From JAHRAW01 sp963693025 (GTDB lineage Bacteria; Pseudomonadota; Gammaproteobacteria; Arenicellales; Poriferihabitantaceae), in assembly GCA_963693025.1 (NCBI GenBank), contig OY843749.1, positions 2,356,001 to 2,420,000 on the forward strand: DNA of 64,000 bases. Reading direction: 5' to 3'. Under the pieces are notes generated by a model. It was given only the letters and a program-made list of their open reading frames with translations, was not told where the DNA came from and searched no databases. The position numbers and the translations under genes were made by a program. This document shows, piece after piece, positions 18,546-33,500 of the stretch (within the stretch, counting starts at the first letter, position 1; the number at the start of each line of letters is the position of its first letter).

Positions 18546-21500
18546 ATGGGGGTGTCTGTTATATTGGGGGCTTCCGCCAAACTGGATGTGTTCGCTAATC
18601 TCTTGATAAACATCTTTACTAAGCTCTATTCCGTCGCTGCCGCTATCGCCGTCGCCGGTGCCGCTATCGCCGCCGCCATCGCCAGCCGCAGCCGCAGTCG
18701 CGGTGGGGGGCGTGTGTTTGTCGAACCGGATACGCCTGTTGCCCCGTTGACAAACACCCCCACCGAAACCCACACCACCCCCCGCCGACTCCCCGCCTAC
18801 CTCACCCTCCTCACCCTCCTAACCCTCCCCGCCACCGCCCTCGCCCAGAGCTTCCTCGGCGCGGAGGTGGAGCAGCAGCGTTATTACTCCGGCGTTGAGA
18901 TTGAGCCGTTGGTTTTGCCGGAGGGGTTTGGGTTTGGGGGGGTGGTTTCTTATGGGTTGGAGCCGGCGGAGGAGATTCCGGCGGGGTTGAGTTTTGATGC
19001 GGGCTCGCACACTTTGACGGGGACGCCGGAGGCGGTTGGTTCGGCGTTGACGGCGGAGTTGACTTATACCGCGTCCGATTTTGGTTACCCCGCCGGCGAC
19101 ACCTCCCGCATCCCCCTGACGGTGACGCTGGTGATTGAGCCGGCGCCGCCGGCGGCGAGTGATAATCCGGGCGCGGTGTTTGCCATTGTCGGTCCGCACA
19201 CCGTGGGACCGCCCATGGGGGTTACCAATACCTCCACCATCACCTACACCGTGGCGTTGAACGCGCAGCCGAGCGGCGATGTGACGGCGGTGATTAGCGC
19301 GCTGAAGGATTTTTCGACCGTGCCGGGGCTTGTCCTGACGCCCGCCGGGCTGACCTTCACCGCCGACAACTGGGATGTCCCGCAGCGGGTGAGCGCCGTC
19401 ATCCCGACCGCCCGCGAGTTCCTCAGCAATGTTGACACGGGCACGTTTGTGTTCAGTCACGCGCTCAACATCGGCGGGCGGGTGTTGACCACCAGCCCCG
19501 CCAGCGTGCTTATCACCCTGCGCGCATTGGCGACCGCCGTCGTCACGCCGACCACTTTGCGCGTGGACGAAGGCGGCGCCGGCTTTTACACCGTGGCTTT
19601 GCGGCACGTGAGTGTGGTGGATAACATACCGGTTACGATAACGCCGCGCAGCAGCGACCCCGGCGTCGTCGGCGTCAGCGCTCCCCTCCTTTTCACCAGC
19701 GCCAACTGGGACATTCCGCAGACGGTGACGGTGAGCGGCGGGCGGGATGCGGATGCGGCGGACAACGTCGCCTTGATTACCAACACGCTGACCTCCCTCG
19801 CGACAGTCGGCTATTACACCGGCGTCACCCCCGAGCCGGTTTTGGTGACCGTGACGGACACCGGCGCGCAGAGCGCCGACACGCTTTTTTTTTTGCATCC
19901 GCCCGGTGAGCAGATTTACACCGCCGGCGTCGCCGTCTCCACGCCGTTGCCGCAAGCCGGCGGCGGTGGCGGGAGTCCTTTCTCCTACACGCTGACGCCG
20001 AGCGCCGACATTCCGGCGGGGCTGAGTTTCAGCGAGTTCAGGCTCACCCTCAGCGGCACGCCCGCGCTCGCGAGTTCGGCGCGAACGACCACGCTGACCT
20101 ACACCGCAACCGATGCCGGCGGCGCTTCGGTCAGCGAGCCGCTGGTGGTGGTGGTGGCGCCGCCGCCGGTGACCGATTCGCCGATTCTTGATATTGAGCG
20201 GCGAGCGCAGACATCAAACAATCTCGCGCCCCACTTCCAGACCATCCGGCTGACTGCGCCGCCGAGCGCCGACACCACGGTTTCGATTACCGCGCAACTT
20301 GATTTTGCGACCACACCGCGGCTCAGCGTCACGCCCGCCGAACTGACCTTCACCGCCGCCAACTGGGCTGTCCCGCAGACGTTCACCACCACCCTCGCGC
20401 CCGCCAACGAAGGAATCATCGGCTCGGCTGATGCGGGTCAGGTTCTCTTGCGATACGCCGTCCGAGTCGGCGAGCGGACGGTGACTACGCGCATCCGATT
20501 CAACGGCGCACTGGTTAGCGGAGCCCGCTCCACTTTCTTCTTCGCACGAAGCCCGGAGGTGGTTTTGTTGCCGAGCGCTTTGACCGTGGCGGAAGGCGGC
20601 AGCGCCTTTTACACCGTGGTCTTGCGAAACCTGCCGCCGAGCAACGGCGCTATCACGGTCACGCCCAGCGCGGTGCACCCCCTCGGCGTCAGTACCAACG
20701 GCGCGCTGACCTTCACCTTCGCCAACTGGAATGTTCCGCAGACGGTGTCGGTCACCGCCGGGCGGGATGCGGACACGCTTGACGACACGCTGGTCATCGC
20801 CAACGCGGTCATCGTCAACAGCGTACAAGAAGCCTTCCAAGGGCTCACCGCGCCGCCGCTCACGGTGACGATTACCGACACGGTCACCCAAGCCGACATC
20901 CCGACCTTCGCCACCCCGGTGCCCGAGCAGACCTACCCCGGCGGCGCGCGGATTACCCCGCTGACCCTGCCGGAAGCGAGCGGCGGAATCGGCGCCTTGG
21001 AATATGCGCTGGAGCCCGCCTCCGCCATTCCCCCCGGCTTGACCTTCACCCCCGCCACGCGCGTGCTGTCCGGCGCGCCCAGCGGCGGCGGCGTGGTCGC
21101 CACGCTGGCATATATCGCCAGGGACGCGGGCGCGCCGGGCGTGGCGGGCGTGACCGAGGTGGTGGTGTTCGTGCCGCCGGCGCTGACGGTTGAGTTTCCG
21201 ACAGACCCGATAATCGGCGGTGACGGCGGCGGGGCTGAGAACACGTTTCGCATCCGCTTACTCGCCGAGCCCGCCGATGAGGTGACGGTGGCCTCCACGA
21301 TGGCTTTTAATTTCACGGAGCCGTTGCCGGCGAATTTTCGCTATGGACCCGCCTCGCTGACCTTCACGCCCGCCAACTGGAACGTTCATCAGACGGTTAC
21401 CGCCCGCATCTTCGAGGCGGTTCAAGCCAATGCCGGCTCGTATTTTTTGACTGCCACCTCCAGTATGGGCGGCAGGACGGGTGTTGTCCATGAAACGAGG

Positions 21501-24500
21501 TTTTACCGGTTCACCTTTCGCCCCCCGCCGTCCTTCGCCGACGACTTTTCGGTGGCGGAGCGGGTCTTTCAGCCGCATGCGCCCATCACCCCGGTGACAT
21601 TGCCCGCCGGCAGTGTGGGGGGTATGACGGTGTCCGAACTGACCTATTCGCTGGAGCCCGCCGCCGCCATTCCTCCCGGCTTGACCTTTGACCCCGCCAC
21701 GCGCGTGCTTTCCGGCACGCCCACCGGCGGCGCCGTGGCCGCCACGCTGGCGTATGTCGCCACCGACAACCGCGACAACCTCGGCATGCGCGGCACGGCG
21801 CCGGCGCCGGTGGTGCTGGTCATCGCGCCTATTTTTTCGTTTAAGTATACGGCGCTGTTCAAGCACGAGAGAGTCTTGAATGATGTCGCCAACGAAATCG
21901 CCCTGTCGCTGAGCGCCGAGCCCGCCGAGGAGGTGACGGTGGCGGTCGTGGGGAACTCCAATTTCGTGGACCCGTTGCCGGCGAATGTTCGCCTTGGACC
22001 CGCCTCGCTGACCTTCACACCCGCCAACTGGAACGTCCGGCAACGGGTCACCTTCGCCCTCACCAGCCCGTTCATTCAACTCAATGCCGGCTCGCATTTT
22101 GTCGCGCTCACTCCCAGTATCGCCGGCAGACCGGGCGAAACAATCAGGAATCGTTACTTTATCATTCAGGCGCACCGCGCGGTTCCCTCGGTGGCGAGCC
22201 TGAGTCTGGATGAAGGCGAGACCGGCTTCTACACCGTGGTTCTGGAGCCGCGCCAGCCCGCCGCCGGGGAGATGGTGACGGTGACGCCGACCAGCGCGGA
22301 CTCCGGGGCGGTCGCCGTGTCGGGGCCGCTGGTTTTCACCGCCGCCGACTGGAACATCCCGAAGACGGTGACGGTGACCGCCGTCGTGGATGATGACTAC
22401 AACAACGAGGGTCCGCTCAGCATCACACACCCGCTTACCCCCACGGTCGGTCCTAACGACGAATATCATCAAGTCAACATCAGCACGACTTATGATTTAC
22501 CCGTTTTGGCAAGCGTCACCGAGCCGCCGGTCGTGGCGTTCATCGGCGACCGCGACCGGCGCGTGCGCGAGGGCGAGACGCTGCTGGTGCCGATAGGGAT
22601 ACGCGGTGCGACTCGCCGCTTCTCCTCCGGCATCAACTTCTCCATCGGCGGCACCGCCACGACCGCCGATTACGAAGTGACGACTCAGTCCGCGCCCTCG
22701 GGAAACCGCATCCTCTTCAACCCGGCCACCGCCACGGGCACCATTGAACTGTATAGCGCACAAACTGGCCGCAACCTCCCCATCCGCTTGCTTGACGACG
22801 GAATGGATGACGACGACGAGACCCTCGTCGTTACCCTCACCACGCACATCGGCGGCGCCGGTCCCCGGCATACCATCGACGCCACCGCGCGCACCTACAC
22901 GATTGACGACGACCGGGTGTTCTTGCCCGTCACCACGCTGGCGGTGACCGAAGGCGAGGGCACGACCTATACCATGTTGCTCGGCTCCGCGCCCGACGAC
23001 GGCTCGGTGACGATTACGCCGGCGACCGAGCACGACGGTGTGACGCTGTCCGGCGCGCTGACTTTCACCGCCGATGACTGGAATGTGGCGCAGACGGTAA
23101 CCGTCTCCACCGCCACCGACTTGGACGCGGCGGACGAAGTCGCCACCCTGACGCACGCGCTGGTGGGGCAGGGGAATTACGCGGGCGCCGGCGCTCCCGA
23201 TGTGTTGCTCAACCTGATTGACCCGGACACGCCGGGAATCACCTTTGACCCGCCGAGCGTGACCGCCAACGAGGGTCCGCCGGGGGCGGTTTATACGGTG
23301 GCGCTGGACTCCCAGCCGAGCGCCGGCGAGGTGACGGTTTCCAACGCCGAGACGCAGCCGAGCGTGTTGACTTTCAACGCCGACAACTGGAATGTGGCGC
23401 AGACGCTGACGCTGCTGTATGCGCGCGATGCGGATGCGGACGACGACACGATTAGCGCCGCGCACGCGATTAGCGGGGCGGCGGAATACGCGGGGCTGGC
23501 GGCGGCGGAATTGCCCGCGACTTTCACCGACCTTGACACGCGCGGCGTGAGCATTGCGCCGGCTGAGTTGCCGGTGGCAGAGGGCGAGTCGGCGAACTAC
23601 ACCGCGGTGCTGGACGCGCAGCCGAGCGCCGGCAGCGTGACGGTGGTGGCGAGCGGGGCGGATGCCGCGATTGCCACGCTCGACCGTACGACGCTGACCT
23701 TCACCCCCACCGACTGGAATGTGGCGCAGACGATTGTCGTCACCGGCGTGGAGGATATCGACAGCGCCGACGAGACGCTCACGATTACGCACGCCGTGAG
23801 CGCTGATATGGATAGCGATTACGACACCGTGACGGCGGCGGCGGTGACGGTGACGGTGCGGGACGACGACGCGCCGGGTTTTGATGTGTCGGTTGAGGCG
23901 CTGACCGCCACCGAAGGCGTCACCGCGACCTATACCGTGGCGCTGGCGACCGAGCCGAGCGGGGCGGTGGAGGTGCGGTTGAGCGAGTTCAATGCCACCT
24001 CCCTCGGGGTCAGGATTCTCCCAGGGAACCTGACGTTCAGCGCCGCCGACTGGAACGTGTCACAAACCGTCGGCGTCACCGCCGTCCCCGATTTTGACAG
24101 CGCCGACGAGCGCGCCACGATTGTCCACGCGGCGACGGGCGGCGGCTACGACGGCGTCTCCCTGCGGCTGCCGGCGGAGATAACCGACGACGACACGCCC
24201 GGCGTGACGGTGTCCGCCACGCGCCTGACGGTGGGCGAGGGCGTGAGCGGCGATGATGGCGCGACTTACAGCGTGGTGTTGGAGACGCAAGATGGCGGCG
24301 CGGTCGTGGTGACGCCGGCGTTGTCGCCGTCCGAGCACGACTTGACGCTGAGCCGAGACGGCGCTCCGCTGACATCCAGCGGCGCATTGACCTTCACCGA
24401 CGCCAACTGGAATGTGGCGCAGACGGTGTCCATCGCCGCCGCCGTGGATGCCGACGACAACACCGACAACGCGCGGATTAGCCACGCGGTGAGCGGCTAC

Positions 24501-27500
24501 GGCGCAGTGACGAGCGCCGGCGTCGTGCGCGTGGCGGTCGCCGAGCCCGTCACCGTGGGCTTTGAGCGCACCGACTACGGGTTTACCGAAGGCGAACTCT
24601 CCGGGTTGGGCGCTAATGCCGTGGAGATGTGCGCGGTGGTGAGCGCGCCGCCGCCGGCGGGGGATATTGAGGGCGAGGTGTGGTTCACGGTGGATACGGC
24701 GGACGGCACCGCCACCGCCCCCGATGATTACGCGGGGGTGAGCGGCTTTTTCTTCGGTCCGATTAAAGACAACCTGCGGCGCTCGTGTTTTTCGGTCACC
24801 ATACCGGACGACGGGCTGGAGGAAAGCGACGAGACCTTCACAGTGACGCTGTCCGTGAACCGCCAATCCACGACCGCGGTCAATCCGACCCTTTCACCGA
24901 CCACCGCCACCGTGACGCTGACCGACAACGATGTCGCCGGCGTGTTCGTTTCGCGCGCGCGCCTGGATTTGAACGAGGGCGGCGTGGCGCAGAACTACAC
25001 CGTGGCGCTGGGGACGACACCCGGCGCCGGCGAGGTGGTGACGGTGACGCCGACGCTGACGCCGGCGTCGGGTCACGGCATTTCGCTCAGCCCGAGCGGC
25101 GTGCTGACGTTCACCGCCGCCGACTGGAATGCGGCGCAGACCGTCACCGTCGCCGCCGCCAATGACGCCGATGCGCTCTCGTCAATCGCCACGATTACGC
25201 ACGCCGTCACCGGCTATCCCGGCTTCCCGAGCGCCGCCGATGTGACGGTGGCGGTGCAAGACAGCGCCGCGCCGGGGGTGGTCGTGTCGGTGGCGACGCT
25301 GGCCGTGGACGAGGGCGGCGCCGGTGACGACGCCTATGAGGTGGTGTTGAACACGCCGCCGAGCGGCGATGTGACGGTGACACCGAGCGTGACGCCGCCC
25401 GGACACGACTTGACGCTGGCGCCAAGCGGCGGCGTGCTGACCTTCACCACCGCCAACTGGAACGTCGCGCAGACGGTGTCGGTGAGCGCGGGTGAAGATG
25501 ATGATGCGTTTGACGACACCGCGACCATCCGCCACGCGGTGAGCGGCTACGGCACGGTGACCACCGCCGCCGCCGTGCGAATCAACATCGCCGACCCGGA
25601 CACTCCGGGCGTGACGGTGTCGACGGACGCGGTGAGCGTGACCGAGGGCGGGGACCCCACCGACCAAAGGTATACCGTGGTATTGCAAACCCAGCCGGCG
25701 GGCTTGGTGACGATTGTGCCGATTAGCGGCGACAACGACATCGCCATCCCCGCGCCCGGCTTGACCTTCAGCCCCGCCAACTGGGACACGCCGCAGACGT
25801 TCGCCGTCACCGGCACGCACGACAACGACTTGGCGGATAATTCCATCAACATTCGCCACGCGGTGTTCAACTACGCGGGCGTGACCGGGTTGGATGTGGA
25901 CGCGGTGCGGGTGACGGTGCTGGACGACGACACCGCCGGCGTGGCGTTTTCGGTGCGCGCGCTCACGGTGTGCGAAGACGCGGGCGGCGCGTTGTGTCCC
26001 GCCGGCGCGGGCGCGAGCGCGGCGTATACCGTGGCGCTGACGTTTCCGCCCAATGTCGGCGATGTGATGGTGACGGTGATGCCGAGCGGCAATCAAGTGA
26101 CCGTTGTGCCGACGAGCGCCAGCCCATTGATTTTCACCGACTTGAATTGGAGCGAGCCGCAAGCGGTTCGCGTCACCGCCGCCGGGACGGATGCGGATGC
26201 GGCGGACGAGACCGTGACGCTGACGCATGCGGTGGCGGGGCGGGGGCATTATGCCGGCGTCACCGCCGCCGAGGTGGTGGCGACGGTGGCGGACGGCGAC
26301 AGCAACGGCGTCACGGTGAGCCCGACTGCGTTGCAGGTCGGCGAAGGCGGCGCGGGCAGCGAGGCGCACTACACGCTGCGGCTGACCGCGCAACCGGTCG
26401 CCGGTAGCGTGACGGTGACGGCGCGCAGCGAAGATGCCGCGCTCGCCACGCTCGACCGCGGCGCGGTAACCTTCACCACCGCCGATTGGAATGTGGCGCA
26501 GACGGTCACGGTCAGCGGCGTGGAGGATTTGGACGCTTTTGATGAGACGCTGACGATTACGCACGCGGTGAGCGCCGACAGCGACGACGATTACAACACC
26601 GTGACGGCGGCGGGGGTGACGGTGACGGTGCGCGATAACGACACGCCCGGTTTTGACATTTCGGTCGATGCGCTGACCGTTGCCGAAGGCGGGAGCGAAG
26701 CCTATACCTTGCGCCTGACGACGATGCCGAACGCGGATGTGCGGGTTAGCATCACCGGCTTCAATGCCGAATCCATCGAACTCGTCGGCGAACTGACCTT
26801 CACCGCCGCCAACTGGAGCGAGCCGCAAACGATTAGCGTGTCAGCCGCGACGGATTTTGACGGCAACGACGAGCATCCGCGGATTGACCACCGCGCGTCG
26901 GGCGGCGGTTACGGCAGCGCCCGGGTCTCGCAAATCGCGGTGACGGTGCTGGACCCCGACGTGCCCGGCGTGACAGTGTCCGCCGAGCGCCTGATGCTGG
27001 GCGAGGGCGACGGCGGGGGCGGGAGTTATACCGTGGTGCTGGACACCAGTCCGGCGGACGGCACGGTCGTGGTGACGCCGTCGCCGATGCCCGCCGACCA
27101 CGACTTGACGCTCAGCCGAGACGGCGCTCCGCTGACACCCGGCGGCGCGTTGACCTTCACCGACGCCGACTGGAACGTGGCGCAGACCGTCACCGTGACC
27201 GCCGCCGTGGATGCGGACGACACCACCGACACCGCCATCATCAACCACGCGGTGAGCGGATACCGTGACATAACGAGCGCCGACAGCGTGCGCGTGACGG
27301 TCGCCGAGCGCATCACGCTGGGCTTTGAGCGCGCCGATTATGCGTTCACCGAGGGCGTAACTTCCGCGCTCGGCTTGCACGCGGTGGAGATGTGCGTGGT
27401 GGCGAGCCTACCGCCGGCATCGGGGGAGATTGTCGGCGAGGTGTGGCTATCGGTGGATACGGCGGACGGCACCGCCACCGACCCCGCCGACTACACCGGG

Positions 27501-30500
27501 CTGAGTGGCTTTGCGGTCGGTCCGATTAAAGACAGCCAGCGGCGCGCGTGTTTTTCGGTCGCCATACCGGACGACGGGCTGGAAGAAGTTAGCGAGACCT
27601 TCACATCGACGCTGACCGTGAACGGCGCGACCACGACCGCCGTCAATCCGACCCTTGCCACCGCCACCGCCACCGTGACGCTGGCGGACAACGATGTCGC
27701 GGGCGTGCACATTTCGCAGACGCGCCTGAACTTGAACGAGGGCGGCGCGGCGCGGCAATACACCGTGGCGCTCGGCACGACGCCCGGCGCGGGCGAGGTG
27801 GTGACGGTGACGCCGGCGCTGGAACCGGCTTCGGGTCACGGCGTGTCGCTCACCCCCGGCGGCGCGCTGACCTTCACCGCCGACGACTGGAATGCGGCGC
27901 AGACGGTCACCGTGAGCGCCGCCGATGACAGCGATGCGCTCTCTTCCACGGTCACGATTACGCACGCGGTGAGCGGTTACGGCGGCGTGACTGCCGCCGA
28001 CGTGACGCTGTTGGTGCTGGATGACGACGCGCCGGGGGTCGCGGTGTCGGTGGCGGCGCTGGACGTGGATGAAGGCGCCGCCGCCGACTACATCGTGGCG
28101 CTGAACACCGCGCCGAGCGGCAACGTGACGGTGACGCCGAGCGTGGCGCCGCCCGGACACGATTTGACCCTGACTCCCAGTGGCGCGCTGACCTTCACCA
28201 CCGCCAACTGGAATACGGCGCAGACGGTGTCGGTGAGCGCCGCCACGGACGCCGATGCGTTTGACGACAGCGCGACCATCAGCCACGCGGTCGCCGGCTA
28301 CGGCATGGTGACCACCGCCGCCGCCGTGCGAATCCGCATCGCCGACCCGGACACTCCGGGCGTGACGGTGTCGACGGATGCGGTGAGCGTGACCGAGGGC
28401 GGGGCGGCAACCGACGAGGTTTATACCGTGGCGCTGCAAACCCAGCCGGCGGGCGCGGTGACGATTGTGGCGGTCAGCGACGACAACGACATCGCCGCCG
28501 CCGCCCCCGCCGATGGCTTGACCTTTTCCCCCGACAACTGGGACACGCCGCAAGCGGTGACCGTCCTCGGCGCGCATGACATCAACACCGAAGACACCAG
28601 CATTGTCATTCGCCACTTGGTGTTCAACTACGCGGGCGTGAGCGGATTGGATGTGGACACGGTGCGGGCGGTGGTGGCGGACGACGACGAGCCGGGCGTC
28701 AGCATTTTGCCGCTCGCCCTGACGGTGTGCGAAGACGGCGGCGGCGGGAGTTGCCCCGCCGGCGCCGGCGCAAGCGCGGCGTATTCGGTGGCGTTGGATT
28801 TTCCGCCCGCGGTCGGCGATGTGACGATTACGGTGCCCGCGGACGGCAATCAAGTCACCCTCATGACCGCAATGCCCACACGCGCGCTGGTTTTCACCGC
28901 TGATGATTGGGATGTTCGCCGCACCGTGCGCGTCACCGCCGCGTCGGATGCGGACGCCGAAGACGAGACCGTGACGCTGGTGCATGCGCTCGCCGGGCAG
29001 GCGGAGTATGACGACGTCAGCGCCGACGATGTGGTGGCGACGGTGCTGGACGACGACACCAACGGCGTGATGGCAAGCCCGAGCGCGTTGCAGGCGGACG
29101 AGGGCGCCGCCACCCACTACACGCTGCGGCTGGTGACGCAGCCGGTGGGCGGCGATGTGACCGTAACGCCGAGCGGCGCGCCGATGGGTCACGACCTGAC
29201 GCTGGAGCCCGCCGCGTTGACCTTCACCGCCGCCGACTGGAATGTGGCGCAGACGGTTAGCGTGAGCGCCGCCGAAGACGGCGACCCCGACGACGACACC
29301 GCCACGATTAGCCACGCGGTCGGCGGCGCGAATTATGACGGCGCCGATGTGAGCGCCGCTGTGGTGGGCGTGGTCATCACCGACGACGACATTCCCGCCG
29401 TCAACATTTCGCGGCTCGCCTTGACCGTGGTTGAGGGAAGCGACACCGCCTACGCCATCGCGCTCGCCACCCTCCCCACCGGCGATGTCGTGCTCACGCC
29501 GAGCATCGTGCCGGACGGACACGACTTGACGCTGACTCCGAGCGGCGCGCTGACCTTCACCGCCGACGACTGGGACACCTTGCAGACGGTGACCGTCGCC
29601 GCCGCCGCCGACGCCGATGATTTTGACGACTTCGCCACCATCCGTTACGCGGTCAGCGGCTACGGCGATGTGGAAGCCGAGCCGATTGCGGTGACGATTA
29701 GTGACCCCGAAGACTATATGCCGACCTTCCCCGCCGGCACGACGCCGGACGCGCAGACCTACAACGTCGGCATCGGCATCACGCCGGTGACGCTGCCATT
29801 GGCGAGCGGCGGCAGCGGCACGCTGACCTATGCGCTGACGCCGGAGGTGGCGAGCGCGTTGCCGGGGCTGTCGTTTGACATTGAGACGCGCGTGTTGAGC
29901 GGCATACCGAGCGCGGTCGCCGCCCGGCTGACGCTGACCTTCACCGCCACCGATTCGGACGTGGTCGACCCCGACACCGCCGCGCTGAGTTTCGCCGTCA
30001 CGGTGGAAATCGCGCCGGGTGGCGTGCTGATGCCGGAGGCGTTGGCGGTCACCGAGGGCGCGGCGGTGGCGAGCGGTTTCACGATTCGGCTGGCGGGCTC
30101 GCCCGGTGGCAGCGATGTGATTACCGCCACGCCGACCGTCACGCCGGCGAGCCACGGCTTGACCCTAAGCCGCAACGGCGTTCCGCTATTGCCGGCGGGC
30201 GCGCTGTCGTTCGCCGCCGCCGACTGGAATACGCCGCAGGCGGTCTCGGTGCTGGCGGCCACCGACGACGACCTCGCCGCGCGCGAAGCCACGATTACCT
30301 ACACGCTGACCAGCGGCGAATCCAACCCGGTCTATGCCGGCATCACCGCCGCGCTGACGGTGAGCGTCGCCAATATTGAGCGCGGCTCGCTGGTGATTTC
30401 CACCGCCGCGCTCAGCCTGAGCGAAGGCGGCGCGGCGGACGCTTACGGCATTCGCCTCGGCAAACGCCCGGTCACCGGGATGGTGACGGTGACGCCGATT

Positions 30501-33500
30501 GGCGGGCGCTCGGCGAGCGGCAGCGGCGAGATTAGTCTCTCCCCCGCCGCGCTGGTGTTCACGCGCGCCAACTGGAACAGCGCGCAGAATATCAGCGTCA
30601 CCGCGCTGCACGACGCCGACGTCGCCGACGGCGTGGTCACGGTCAGCCACAGGCTGACGGCGGGCGCGGAGAGCGGTTACCTCAGCGCCGATTCGGTGAA
30701 CGACTTCGTGTCGGTGGCGGTTGCCGACGACGACGCGCCGGCGATTGCGCTGAATCCGCCGGCGGGACTCTCGGCGCGCGAGGGCTTTGCCACGTCCTAT
30801 ACCGTGGCGCTGCAATTCCAGCCGAGCGGCGGCGATGTGACGGTGGCGGTGCGCGAGGAGCCGGATGAGCCGGCGCTGACGCTGACGCCGGCGGCGCTGA
30901 CCTTCAGCCCCGCCAACTGGGCGACGCCGCAGGCGGTGACGGTGCGCGCCGCCGAGGATGCGGATGCGATTGACGAGGCCGCGGTGTCGGTCGTGCATAC
31001 GGCGAGCGGGGCGGATTACGACGGTCCGCCGCCGGTTGTGGCGAGCATTCCCATCGACATCACCGACACCGACACCGCCGCCGTGGTCGTGTCGCAACGC
31101 ACGGTGGCGGTGCGCGAGGGCGGCGCGTTCGCCTACACCGTGCGCCTCAGCAGCAGCCCCGGCATGGACGCGGGCGCGATGGCGACGGTGACTACGCAAG
31201 CCGCGGCTGATGATTTGCGCGTCACGCCCGCCGCGTTGACGTTCAGCGCCGACAACTGGGCGGAAGAGCAAACGGTCGCAGTGACGGTGTTGCAAGACGA
31301 CAAGGACGACGACGAGACCGTCACCATCCGCCACAGCGCGCTCGGCTACGGCGGGCTGGTCGGCGGCGTCGACGATGTGGTGGTGGAGATTAGCGACGAC
31401 GACGAGCGCGGCTTGGTGTTCACGCCGGGAACACGTTTGGCGGTGGATGAAATCGTCACCGCCACCTACACCATCGCGCTGGCGACCGAGCCCGACGAGG
31501 ACGTGATGATTGCGCTGAGCGCGTCGCCGCCGGGCAACGACTTGACGCTCATCCACGCCGGCGTGCTGACCTTCACCCCCGCCAACTGGGGCGGCGCGCA
31601 GGTGGTCAGCGTATACGCCAACGAGGACGACGACCCCGACCACGAGTCGGCGACCATCGCCCACGCGGTCAGCGGCTACGGGCGCATCACCGCCGGGTCG
31701 GTGGTGGTGGACATCAACGACACCGTCGCGGCGCTGGCATTCGTCGCCGGCGACGACGTGACGGTGGATGCCCAGACTTACACCCGCGGCGAGGCGGTGG
31801 CGGTGACCCTGCCGGCGGTACTCGGCGGCGAAGGCGCGCTGAACTTCGCGTTGTCGCCGGAAGTGAGCGCGGCGGTGCCGGGGCTCGCCTTTGACGCGGC
31901 GACTCAGGTGTTGAGCGGCGCGCCGTCCACGGTGGCGGGCGCGGTCGCGCTGACCTACGCGATTACCGACGAGGAGAACACGCGCATCGCGTTGACGTTC
32001 ACCGTCACGGTGTTGCCGATGCACGCGATTACGCTGCCCGACATGGCGATGGGTCCGCTCATCGTGCCATTGGGCGAGTCGGTGACTTACGCCGTGGCGC
32101 TCAACCGCTGGCCCCCCACGGACGTGGTGCTGGAGTTGTCGGTGCCGCTGCGCGCGGGCGAGACGGTGTCGCACATGACCCTGAGCGCCGAGCGGCTGAC
32201 CTTCACGCAGAGCAACTGGAGCGTGCGCCAATCGGTGACGGCGACACCGCAGGTCGGCGCGGTCGGCGATTACCGCATCACCCACCGCGTGGCGTCGGGC
32301 GAGTTTCCGGCGCCGATTGGCGATGTGATGGTGCGCGTGCGCCTTCCGGGTCGCGCGCTGGATGGCGTCAATCAAGTGATTCTGCCTGAAATCACCCGCG
32401 CGATGAGCGACCAGCAAATCGGCGCGATTGCGCGGCGGGTTGCGCAGGCGAGGGCGGATATGGCGGCTGCCGATGGCGGCGGTGGCGGCTCCGGTTTGCG
32501 CGCGAGTCTCGGCGGGCTGTCGTCGCCGGCGGCGTTGGTGGCGACGCAGATGCAGGCACTGGCTGACGGCGGCGTGGATGCGAAGAAACTGCTCGGCGGC
32601 GCGGAATTTGTGTTGCCGTTGAATGTGGGGTCGGGCGCAGGGTCGGGCGAGGGCGAGCATCCGGGCGTCTCCATGTGGGGCGGCGGCGACTATCGGGAAC
32701 TCGGCGGCAAGAGCGAATCGGAGACCGTTGAGTGGGATGGTAGTTTGGTGAGCGCGAATGTCGGCGTGGACGCCCACCTGCGCGGCGGCTTGCTGGGGGG
32801 GATGATGGTGTCGTGGAGCGACGCCGACTTGACATACACCGACGACACCAACATCTCGCAAGAGCGCGGCGACTACACATTGGAGATGGCGAGCATCCAC
32901 CCGTATATCGCCACCAGCACACCCGGCGGCTGGCTGGACTGGTGGGCGACGCTCGGCTACGGCAACGGCGAAGTGGAAATCAGCAACGAGGGCCACGACA
33001 CGCGCGCCAGCAGCGACATCACCCTGCAAACCGCCGGCGCCGGCATCAATGGCCGCCTGCTGGCGCGCAACGAAGGCGAGTTGCGCCTCAAAGCCGAAGC
33101 CTTCTCCACGCGCACCGAAGTGGAAGGCGGCGACGAGCCCGCCGGCGCCGGCGCGGCGCGCCTGTCCGAACTGCAAACCCGCGTCAGCCGCCTGCGCGTC
33201 GCAATACAAGCCAACAAACCCACCACCACCGCCGGCGGCGCGCGCCTGGAGCCGTCGCTGGAAGTCGGCTACCGCCACGACGGCGGAGACGGCATCACCG
33301 GCGGCGGCATAGAACTCGGCGCCGCCCTAAACTACCAAAACCCCGCCCGCAGCCTAACCCTCGCCCTCCACACCCGCGCCCTAATCTCCGACAACGACCA
33401 AAAAGAATTCGCCATAGGCACCAACCTACGCCTAATCCCCGGCCCCGACCACCAAGGCCTATCCCTATCCCTAACCCCCACCTACGGCAACACCACCGCC

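Noticed and set aside
27447..33278. Very long minus-strand open frames (902 and 1030 codons) inside the giant gene
   Set aside because: They are shadows created by GC-rich codon bias and periodic repeats of the sense gene, with no start context and compositionally biased sequence (His/Arg/Gly rich).
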